25,351 nt of DNA from an uncultured Corynebacterium sp. (GTDB lineage Bacteria; Actinomycetota; Actinomycetes; Mycobacteriales; Mycobacteriaceae): contig NZ_CAMICL010000032.1 of NCBI RefSeq assembly GCF_946221105.1, positions 1-25,351 of the forward strand. The letters are read 5' to 3'. Positions 1-5,747 of this stretch are shown piece by piece; the stretch's first letter is position 1, and every line of letters starts with the position of its first letter. The notes beneath the pieces were generated by a model that was not told the DNA's origin, ran no database searches, and saw nothing but the letters and a program-made list of their open reading frames with translations. The translations under genes and the position numbers were made by a program.

Positions 1-305
1 GTGAAGGGGCCAACCGCCACGGTGGCGCGGCCGCCGTGGCGCCCCACCACGTCCGCCACAAGCCGGTCCAGCTGCGCCTGGACGTCCACAGCCGGTGCGA
101 CATGCTGTGCTTTGCCGGGCTTCGGGGTGGTCAGCGGCAGCGGCAGGCGGATCGCGTTTTTCACCTGCGGGGGCAGCTGGTTGTAGGCCTGCACGATCGG
201 CTGGCCAATCACGGGAATCTGGTCGATCGCCGTGTACGTCGGTACCGATGACATGGGAAACGCCAGGCCCGCGGTCAGGGCCAGGGCTGCAACTTTAGAG
301 GGCAC
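1..305 (-). CDS. Secreted protein, N-terminal part only (possible serine hydrolase)
   Basis: The first 101 codons of a gene that leaves the window at base 1. It starts at a GTG 14 nt after the purH stop, behind a weak AGAAAG element, so it is probably the last gene of the perM-purN-purH run. The N-terminus (MPSKVAALALTAGLAFPMSS) looks like a short export signal. It is followed by a region rich in Pro and aliphatic residues, then a helix-like stretch VDVQAQLDRLVADVV and RHGGRATVAVGPF. That last pattern resembles the strand that precedes the SxxK motif in class A beta-lactamase-like serine hydrolases, but the catalytic part lies outside the window. Export is fairly well supported. The hydrolase idea is a weak inference. 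Confidence 0.55.
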   Translation of the reverse strand, partial: MPSKVAALALTAGLAFPMSSVPTYTAIDQIPVIGQPIVQAYNQLPPQVKNAIRLPLPLTTPKPGKAQHVAPAVDVQAQLDRLVADVVGRHGGRATVAVGPF

Positions 306-319
306 GGGAAACGATCTTT

Positions 320-1858
320 CTAGTGGGCGAAGTGGCGGGTGCCGGTCAGGTACATGGTCACGCCGGCGGCTTCGGCGGCGGCGATGACTTCCTCGTCGCG
401 GATGGAGCCGCCGGGCTGGACCACGGCCTTAACACCGGAGTCAGCCAGCAGCTGGAACCCGTCCGCGAAGGGGAAGAACGCGTCGGAGGCGGCGACGGCA
501 CCGTTGGTGCGGTTGCGGCCCTCGTCGAGGGTGTTGGCGCGGTCCACGGCGAGCTTTGCGGAGTCGACTCGGTTGACCTGGCCCATGCCAATGCCTACCG
601 ACGCCCCTTCGGCCGCGATCAGAATCGCGTTCGACTTCACGCAACGCACTGCGCGCCACGCGAATTCGAGGTCCGCGAGGGTCTGCTCGTCGGCAGCCTC
701 GCCGGCCGCCAGGGTCCAGTTGGCGGCGCTGTCGCCGTCGGCCTGGAAGCGGTCGCGCTCCTGCACGAGCCAGCCGCCGGCGATCTGCTTGCGCTCCTCG
801 TCCTGCTGCTTCGGCTCGACCTCGAGGATGCGCAGGTTCTTCTTCGTCTGCAGCAGCTCGAGCGCGTCCGCGGCGTAGGACGGTGCGACGACCACCTCGG
901 TGAAAATCGGCTTGATCTGCTCCGCCAGCTCCAGGGTGACCTCGCGGTTGCAGGCGATCACGCCACCGTAGGCGGAGACCGGGTCACACGCGTGGGCCTT
1001 CTTGTGCGCGTCCGCGATGGAGACATCGGAGACGGCCACGCCGCACGGGTTGGCGTGCTTGATAATTGCCACGCACGCGCGCTCGTGGTCCCAGGCGGCG
1101 CGCCATGCAGCATCGGCATCCTGGTAGTTGTTGTAGCTCATCTCCTTGCCGCCGTGCTGTGTGGCTGCGGCAAGGCCCCAGCCCTCGTTTTCCAGGCGGG
1201 CGGCCTGGTGCGGGTTCTCGCCGTAGCGCAAGTCGGTGGTGCCTTCGCCGGCGCCGGAGGCGTCCGCGCCGAGCTGGTTGGACAGCCAGGAGGAGACCGC
1301 GGCGTCGTAAAGCGCAGTGTGCGTAAACGCCTCGAGTGCGAGCTGCTTGCGCTGCTCGATGTCGAAACCGCCGCCCTTGACGGCCTCGACGACCTCACCG
1401 TAACGGGCAGGCGAGGTGACCACGGCGACCGACGGGTGGTTCTTGGCCGCGGCGCGGACCATGGACGGGCCGCCGATATCGATCTGCTCGACGCACTCGT
1501 CGAAGGTGGCGCCGGAAGCAACGGTCTCTTCGAACGGGTAGAGGTTGACCACAACGAGGTCGAACGGCTCAATGCCCAGCTCCTGTAGCTGATCCACGTG
1601 GCTGTCCTTGCGCAGGTCCGCGAGGATGCCGGAGTGCACACGCGGGTGCAGCGTTTTCACGCGGCCGTCGAGTACCTCCGGGAAGCCGGTCACGTCCGCG
1701 ACCTCGGTGACGGAAACGCCCGCGTCGGCGATGCGCTTGGCGGTGGAGCCGGTAGAGACAATCTCCACGCCCGCCTGGCCGAGCGCCCGTGCCAGCTCCT
1801 CCAGCCCGGTCTTGTCGTAGACGCTGATCAGCGCGCGCTTAATTTCCCGCTTAGACAT
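320..1858 (-). CDS. purH: Bifunctional AICAR transformylase / IMP cyclohydrolase
   Basis: Catalyses the last two steps of IMP synthesis: formylation of AICAR with 10-formyl-tetrahydrofolate, then ring closure. The 512-residue product is close to the family length (E. coli is about 529). Residues 1 to about 190 form the MGS-like cyclohydrolase domain (KRALISVYDKTG, STGSTAKRIADAG, GRVKTLHPRVHSGIL). The rest is the transformylase domain with the catalytic KHANPCGVA around residue 267, CVKSNAI, and the typical C-terminus TMYLTGTRHFAH. The ATG at 1858 was chosen because the protein then begins MSKREIKRALISVYDKTG like known PurH, and because it overlaps the last 8 nt of purN, which suggests translational coupling. 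The open frame extends 40 codons further upstream, but that part only shadows purN. Confidence 0.98.
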   Translation of the reverse strand: MSKREIKRALISVYDKTGLEELARALGQAGVEIVSTGSTAKRIADAGVSVTEVADVTGFPEVLDGRVKTLHPRVHSGILADLRKDSHVDQLQELGIEPFDLVVVNLYPFEETVASGATFDECVEQIDIGGPSMVRAAAKNHPSVAVVTSPARYGEVVEAVKGGGFDIEQRKQLALEAFTHTALYDAAVSSWLSNQLGADASGAGEGTTDLRYGENPHQAARLENEGWGLAAATQHGGKEMSYNNYQDADAAWRAAWDHERACVAIIKHANPCGVAVSDVSIADAHKKAHACDPVSAYGGVIACNREVTLELAEQIKPIFTEVVVAPSYAADALELLQTKKNLRILEVEPKQQDEERKQIAGGWLVQERDRFQADGDSAANWTLAAGEAADEQTLADLEFAWRAVRCVKSNAILIAAEGASVGIGMGQVNRVDSAKLAVDRANTLDEGRNRTNGAVAASDAFFPFADGFQLLADSGVKAVVQPGGSIRDEEVIAAAEAAGVTMYLTGTRHFAH

Positions 1859-2435
1859 TAAATACAGCCTTTCCGTTTGCAATTTCGAGGTTGCGGAGCA
1901 GGTGAACGATCTGTTCGCGCTCCACCTTCTTAATGCGTTCGTGGAGCTCGCTCTCTGTGTCCCCCGGCTGCACCTCAACGGCGCGCTGGGCGATGATCTC
2001 GCCGCTGTCCAGGCCGGCGTCCACGTAGTGCACCGTGCAGCCGGTGACCTTCACGCCGTGCTCCAGCGCATCGCGCACCGCGTGCGCCCCCGGGAACGAC
2101 GGCAAAAGCGACGGGTGGGCGTTAATCGTTCGCCCCTCGAATTCCTGCACGAACGCCGGTCCGAGCAGCCGCATGAACCCCGCGGAAACCACCAAGTCCG
2201 GCTCGACGGAGGCCACAGCGGCCACCATTTTGTCGTTCCAGGTGTTGCGGTTTGCTTCCATCGGCACCACGGCCGTGCGGATGCCAGCGTTTTTAGCCCG
2301 TTGCAGCGCTGGACAAATTTGATCCGCCACCACGATGTCAACGCGGTAGCGGTTCTCTTGGTTATCGATGATCGCTTTCAGCAGGGTGCCGGTGCCCGAC
2401 GCGAGGACGGCCACCGATTTCGCAGAGTCACTCAC
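1851..2435 (-). CDS. purN: Phosphoribosylglycinamide formyltransferase (GART)
   Basis: Transfers a formyl group from 10-formyl-THF to GAR in purine synthesis. The 194 residues begin with the nucleotide-binding strand VAVLASGTGTLLKAII and carry VVSAGFMRLLG. INAHPSLLPSFPGAHAV holds the catalytic Asn and His, and TGCTVHYVDAGLDSGEII holds the catalytic Asp. The start is GTG (MSDSAKSVAVLAS). No Shine-Dalgarno precedes it, but a TAGACT hexamer ends 7 nt before the GTG, so purN may have its own leaderless promoter overlapping the perM stop codon. The perM-purN gap is 10 nt and the 3' end overlaps purH by 8 nt. The order perM-purN-purH matches, as I recall, Rv0955-Rv0957 of M. tuberculosis. Confidence 0.97.
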   Translation of the reverse strand: MSDSAKSVAVLASGTGTLLKAIIDNQENRYRVDIVVADQICPALQRAKNAGIRTAVVPMEANRNTWNDKMVAAVASVEPDLVVSAGFMRLLGPAFVQEFEGRTINAHPSLLPSFPGAHAVRDALEHGVKVTGCTVHYVDAGLDSGEIIAQRAVEVQPGDTESELHERIKKVEREQIVHLLRNLEIANGKAVFNV

Positions 2436-2442
2436 GGGCTTA

Positions 2443-2448
2443 AGTCTA
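2443..2448 (-). promoter_or_regulatory. Candidate leaderless -10 box of purN
   Basis: On the minus strand TAGACT lies exactly 7 nt before the purN GTG and includes the stop codon of perM (2446-2448). With a purine about 7 nt downstream of the -10, transcription would start at the GTG itself. The pattern recurs at eight other genes here. No convincing -35 is visible. Confidence 0.5.
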
Positions 2449-3681
2449 ACTACCGCTGCGCGCGGATGCGCGTTGCCTCACCAGCGCCACCCCGCGCACA
2501 AGCGCGCCGGTTAGCGCCACCCAGATAAACAGCGACAATGCGAGCGCGAACGGATCAGTTCCGACGAGCCCGTAGGCACCGGCACCCCCAGCCGAGAAGA
2601 TGCCCAGCAGCGCTCCCATGAGTGCGGCCCACGTCGCGGTCGCCGCGACGCCCTCGAGCGTCATCGGCTTGGCCACGAAGGCATGCGCCAGCACCGCCGC
2701 CGGCACAACCAACAGCACCGGAGCCCACTGCGGCATCTGCGCCGGGATCGCCGCGAACAGCGGCAGCGGCGGGTACGCGACGTTGGAGGCGGCGAACAGG
2801 CTCACACCCGCTCCGGCGGCCTCAAAGCTGCCGCCGAGGAGCACCGCCAGCTGTGCGACCGCCGCGTTAGGCAGGTACAGCAGGCTTAGCACCGCCAAAG
2901 CGGTTCCCCCAGCGACGCCGAGTTGCGGGAACTGCGAGGCCAGCTCACCGACGCGGGCGTAGCCGAAGGCAAGGACGATAAGGAAAACGACGGCCGCCGC
3001 CGCGAGCAGGCGGAGGATGAGGTTCGCCGCGTTCGCCCCGGCGTCGACAGTCTCGGCGGGGATGCCGCTGCGCTTTGCCAGGGCGTGCCACACCACGCGC
3101 CGTACACCGATGATGAAGCCCAACAGATGCACGATCAGCGGGTAAGCGAACGCCGCGACGACAGGCGGTGTCCCAACCGGGTACACATGCGAGGCGTCGA
3201 AGACCATGAACAACGCGATGGCGCTGACCACGACCGGCAGGCCGAGCGCAAGCCCGAGCAGAGTCAGCAGGTCAAGCACACTGACGCGGCCCGCGGTGGC
3301 TTTTCGTACCTGCACCGCCACCACAGCCGCGACACCCACTGCGGGCAGCAGCGGCATTGCGGTGAGCGAGACGCCGTCGATAAGCAACGGCACGCCGTGG
3401 AGCGCGAACCATGCCTCACCGACCGCACCGGGGAAATACGTGAGGCTCCAACCAGCGATGAGGATCACCGCGAAGCACAACGCGACAAGCCCGAGCACCA
3501 ACGCCAAATTGGGCACGATCGCGTACGGCAGGTAGTGGCGCACGCGCTCCTTCGCGGTGGCAGGAACCTTGTCGTTCGCAGCCGGGCGTTTGATGCCCGT
3601 AATCTTGCGCTTGCTTGCGCCTTTGCGACGCTGACGGCGCGCATCCGACTGACGCGGCCTCTGGTTGGGTGTGGTGCTCAT
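2446..3681 (-). CDS. perM: DUF6350 polytopic membrane protein, PerM homologue
   Basis: A 411-residue integral membrane protein. About 50 highly basic, presumably cytoplasmic residues (RRQRRKGASKRK) are followed by roughly nine hydrophobic helices. LYLPNAAVAQLAVLLGGSF and the Gly-rich GTDPFALALSLFIW near the C-terminus are typical of DUF6350. In M. tuberculosis the homologue PerM (Rv0955) is linked to cell division and persistence and, as here, sits directly upstream of purN and purH. The ATG at 3681 (MSTTPNQRPRQ) was preferred over an upstream in-frame ATG at 3813 because the extra 44 residues look like translated control region. It is divergent from an M23 cell-wall peptidase, which fits an envelope role. 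Family assignment is good; function in this organism is inferred. Confidence 0.85.
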   Translation of the reverse strand: MSTTPNQRPRQSDARRQRRKGASKRKITGIKRPAANDKVPATAKERVRHYLPYAIVPNLALVLGLVALCFAVILIAGWSLTYFPGAVGEAWFALHGVPLLIDGVSLTAMPLLPAVGVAAVVAVQVRKATAGRVSVLDLLTLLGLALGLPVVVSAIALFMVFDASHVYPVGTPPVVAAFAYPLIVHLLGFIIGVRRVVWHALAKRSGIPAETVDAGANAANLILRLLAAAAVVFLIVLAFGYARVGELASQFPQLGVAGGTALAVLSLLYLPNAAVAQLAVLLGGSFEAAGAGVSLFAASNVAYPPLPLFAAIPAQMPQWAPVLLVVPAAVLAHAFVAKPMTLEGVAATATWAALMGALLGIFSAGGAGAYGLVGTDPFALALSLFIWVALTGALVRGVALVRQRASARSGS

Positions 3682-3896
3682 CGTGTCCCACTCTGCCACC
3701 CCAGACTCAGCACCCACCACAATGACACCCGCACGCCCCGCCTCGTGCCCGTGCCACCTGGCAAAATGCGGCGTTGCACCTTCACCGCGCAACGGCGTGG
3801 CGCGCATCTCCAAAAAGACGGGGACGTAACGTTCACCCCAATAAGCTCGATTTAAGAAATATTTCAGCTTCTGTCTTGCTCCGACGAAACCAATTC

Positions 3897-3907
3897 GTTA
3901 CAGTAAC
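3897..3907. promoter_or_regulatory. GTTAC-A-GTAAC palindrome, candidate MtrA-type operator
   Basis: A perfect 5+1+5 inverted repeat placed between the expected -35 position and the -10 (TAGATA, 3914-3919) of the downstream M23 peptidase gene. A further GTAACG half-site lies at 3826-3831. GTAAC repeats are features of sites bound by the envelope regulator MtrA in mycobacteria and corynebacteria, where M23 peptidase genes belong to the regulon. Binding in the spacer would be expected to repress. Identity of the regulator is inference. Confidence 0.4.
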
Positions 3908-3913
3908 CTCTCG

Positions 3914-3919
3914 TAGATA
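3914..3919 (+). promoter_or_regulatory. Candidate -10 box of the first M23 peptidase
   Basis: TAGATA, followed by AACAGG, predicts a start near 3926 and a leader of about 60 nt. The -35 position (about 3891-3896, CAATTC) is poor, which fits a promoter that depends on, or is controlled by, a regulator. Confidence 0.4.
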
Positions 3920-3936
3920 ACAGGAAGGTCACGATT

Positions 3937-3952
3937 CCGCTGTGAACAGCGG
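3937..3952 (+). promoter_or_regulatory. Leader hairpin CCGCTG-TGAA-CAGCGG
   Basis: A perfect 6-bp stem with a UGAA tetraloop in the predicted 5' leader. The flanking GGTC (3927-3930) and GGCC (3960-3963) could pair to close an outer stem. The 3' strand of the stem contains the first bases of a GGAGG (3951-3955), which could hide it. It could be a structured regulatory leader; no known riboswitch class was recognised with confidence. Confidence 0.35.
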
Positions 3953-3987
3953 AGGAGATGGCCAACGGAAGATCTCAAAGAGGGCTC

Positions 3988-4728
3988 ATGTTCAACTCCA
4001 AGAAGCAGGGCGGCAAGCACCGCAAGCAGTCCCCCAACAAGGGGCGCGTTGCCGTCGTCGCAGCAGCCACTGGCGCTGTGTCCACCGCTGGTTTCTCCGG
4101 CCTGGTCGCCGGTGCCCTCACCAGTAACCAGGACGCCGAGCAGGGACAGAACATCAAGCTCGCCGCAGACGCCGACGAGCTGCAGAGCACCGATCCGGGC
4201 GTGGACGAGGTTTCCGCCGAGGAGACCCCGCAGATCCTCTCTATCGCCGAGTACAAGCCGGTGGAGAACCTCACCGAGCAGCTGGACAAGGCTATCCAGC
4301 ACTCCGACGAGGTTGCCCGCCTGGACGAAGCCGCCCGCGCGCCGCTGTTTACTAAGCCGGCCGAGGGTGCCTTCACCTCGGGCTTCGGCATGCGCTGGGG
4401 CTCGATGCACAACGGCGTCGACATCGCCAACACCCCGGGCACCCCGATCCGCGCAGTTGCTGCCGGCACCGTGATCGACTCCGGCCCGGCGCAGGGCTTC
4501 GGCAACTGGATCCGTATCCGCCACGAGGACGGCTCCATCTCCGTTTACGGCCACATGCAGTCCCTCTACGTCGCCGTCGGCGAGGTTGTGCAGCCCGGTC
4601 AGCTCATCGCCGGCATGGGCAGCGAGGGCTTCTCCACCGGCTCCCACCTCCACTTTGAGATCTGGCCGGACGGCGCCACCCCGTCCGACCCGGCTTCCTG
4701 GCTGGCAGCCCGAGGCATCAGCCTCTAA
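3988..4728 (+). CDS. M23 family cell-wall metallopeptidase, membrane-anchored or secreted
   Basis: A 246-residue LytM/M23 zinc peptidase expected to cut peptidoglycan cross-links outside the membrane. A basic N-terminus (MFNSKKQGGKHRK) precedes a hydrophobic Ala/Val/Gly stretch (about residues 21-44), then an acidic linker, and the M23 domain from about 125. Zinc ligands are visible as H141 and D145 (HNGVD) and H222 of HLH (220-222). The conserved GFGNW and YGHM follow family practice. The ATG at 3988 was chosen because AAAGAGGG lies just before it; an in-frame ATG at 3958 has a GGAGG only 2 nt away, too close, and would add ten residues. It ends at a strong terminator, so it is probably monocistronic. 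The M23 domain is closely similar to the next gene's. Confidence 0.9.
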   Translation: MFNSKKQGGKHRKQSPNKGRVAVVAAATGAVSTAGFSGLVAGALTSNQDAEQGQNIKLAADADELQSTDPGVDEVSAEETPQILSIAEYKPVENLTEQLDKAIQHSDEVARLDEAARAPLFTKPAEGAFTSGFGMRWGSMHNGVDIANTPGTPIRAVAAGTVIDSGPAQGFGNWIRIRHEDGSISVYGHMQSLYVAVGEVVQPGQLIAGMGSEGFSTGSHLHFEIWPDGATPSDPASWLAARGISL

Positions 4729-4746
4729 CTCTTCCAGCCCTCTTCA

Positions 4747-4790
4747 ACGGGGCCTTCCGCGCTTTTCGACGCGCGGGAGGTCCCGTTTTT
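4747..4790 (+). terminator. Rho-independent terminator after the first M23 gene
   Basis: A 16-bp stem (4747-4762 with 4771-4786) containing only two G-U wobbles, an 8-nt loop TTTTCGAC, and a run of five T at 4786-4790. It begins 19 nt after the stop codon, which is the ideal layout for an intrinsic terminator. Confidence 0.92.
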
Positions 4791-4819
4791 GCGCAGTTGA
4801 CGCGCGCAGCCTCTTTGAC

Positions 4820-4840
4820 GGGGGTAAACGCCCTACCCCC
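4820..4840. repeat. Perfect inverted repeat GGGGGTA-N7-TACCCCC
   Basis: A 7-bp perfect stem with a 7-nt loop (AACGCCC). No T-run follows on the plus strand, so it is not an obvious second terminator. It lies upstream of the promoter of the second M23 gene and may be an operator or a structural element. Function unknown. Confidence 0.55.
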
Positions 4841-4947
4841 AACCTCTAATACCACGCGCAACAATTTTCACATCAGCAACACGCCGGGTGAGCTGGACGG
4901 ACGCCTAAGTTATCCCCCAAATTCGAACAAACGTGCACGTCACAGCA

Positions 4948-4976
4948 TTGCCAGGGCTCATTTCGCCGGTTAGATT
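4948..4976 (+). promoter_or_regulatory. Candidate sigma-A promoter of the second M23 peptidase
   Basis: TTGCCA (4948-4953), a 17-nt spacer, and TAGATT (4971-4976) match a housekeeping promoter well. Transcription would start near 4983 and give a leader of about 60 nt ending in GAAAAGG upstream of the ATG at 5045. Confidence 0.6.
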
Positions 4977-5044
4977 CTCTGCCTGTGTGCGTGGCCGAGA
5001 CCGCGCCTAGCCCTCTACAGAGTTAGAAAAGGTATCCCCCAAAC

Positions 5045-5743
5045 ATGAACCGACGTCTCACTTCGAGCATCGCAGCCGTCTCGGCCGCAGCAGCAATGGC
5101 GCTCACCCTCGCGCCCGCGCCTGCTACCGCCCTGACCGTCACTGTGGGTGGCGCAACCGTCTCCGACGCGGGCCAGGCCCTGGGCGCAGTAGCGAAGGCC
5201 GCTGGCGCCATCAAGGAAAGCGGCGCAACGATTACCGCAGGCGACTACAAGATCGTCTACGACCCGCGCGCACTCGAGGCTCCGCTCGCCGCCGCGTTCG
5301 CGCCGGCGAAGGGCAGCGACTGGGTGGCGCCGCAGCGCGGCCGCACCGCCGACGGCCGCACCGTGGTCACCCCGACATCCGGCCGCTTCACTTCAGGCTT
5401 CGGCCCGCGCTGGGGTACCGTGCACCAAGGCATCGACATCGCAAACGACTTAGGCACCCCGATCTACTCCGTCATGGACGGCACCGTCATCTCCGCGGGC
5501 CCGGCACGCGGCTTCGGCAACTGGGTCGTGATCAAGCACGACGGCGGCGAGGTGTCCGTCTACGGCCACATGCGCCACTACGACGTCTCCGTGGGCCAGC
5601 GCGTCACCGCCGGGCAGAAGATCGCCTCCATCGGCAGCGAAGGCCAGTCCACCGGCCCGCACCTCCACTTCGAGATCAAGCCGGACGGCGTGAACCAGGT
5701 GGACCCGGTGCCGTGGTTCGCCGCCCAGGGCATCAAGATCTAA
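5045..5743 (+). CDS. Secreted M23 family metallopeptidase
   Basis: A 232-residue exported zinc peptidase of the LytM/M23 family, predicted to act on peptidoglycan. Residues 1 to about 29 are a classical signal peptide (MNRRL, then an Ala-rich core, then APATA before the mature LTV). The M23 domain runs from about residue 112 to the end, with ligands H127 and D131 (HQGID) and H208 of HLH (206-208); GFGNW and YGHM are present. The domain aligns along its whole length with the preceding gene, so the pair is an old tandem duplication whose N-termini have diverged, one more anchor-like and one cleavable. The ATG is preceded by GAAAAGG with a longish spacer. It converges on pcrA with a 4-nt gap. 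M. tuberculosis Rv0950c, next to uvrD1, is the likely positional counterpart. Confidence 0.92.
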   Translation: MNRRLTSSIAAVSAAAAMALTLAPAPATALTVTVGGATVSDAGQALGAVAKAAGAIKESGATITAGDYKIVYDPRALEAPLAAAFAPAKGSDWVAPQRGRTADGRTVVTPTSGRFTSGFGPRWGTVHQGIDIANDLGTPIYSVMDGTVISAGPARGFGNWVVIKHDGGEVSVYGHMRHYDVSVGQRVTAGQKIASIGSEGQSTGPHLHFEIKPDGVNQVDPVPWFAAQGIKI

Positions 5744-5747
5744 CGGG

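Larger units (their letters stand above)
3682..3987. other. Divergent control region between perM and the first M23 peptidase
   Basis: About 300 bases without a convincing gene. The part nearest perM (3682-3820) is GC-rich. The part from about 3835 to 3925 is clearly richer in A+T and holds a perfect GAAATATTTC palindrome (3856-3865), two GTAAC-type motifs (3826-3830 and 3897-3907), and a candidate -10. The transcribed leader then carries a hairpin at 3937-3952. Confidence 0.6.
4729..5044. other. Intergenic region between the two M23 genes
   Basis: 316 bases with no gene visible on either strand. In order they hold a rho-independent terminator (4747-4790), a perfect 7-bp hairpin (4820-4840), the 11-mer TATCCCCCAAA at 4911-4921 (repeated at 5033-5043 just before the next start codon), and a promoter-like TTGCCA-17-TAGATT (4948-4976). 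Confidence 0.7.

Noticed and set aside
323..1588. 421-codon plus-strand frame opposite purH
   Set aside because: Shadow of purH; no domain, no ribosome binding site.
4860..4940. Possible riboswitch before the second M23 gene (GGGTGA-like stretch)
   Set aside because: It lies upstream of the best promoter (4948-4976), so it would not be in the transcript, and it does not match a known consensus.
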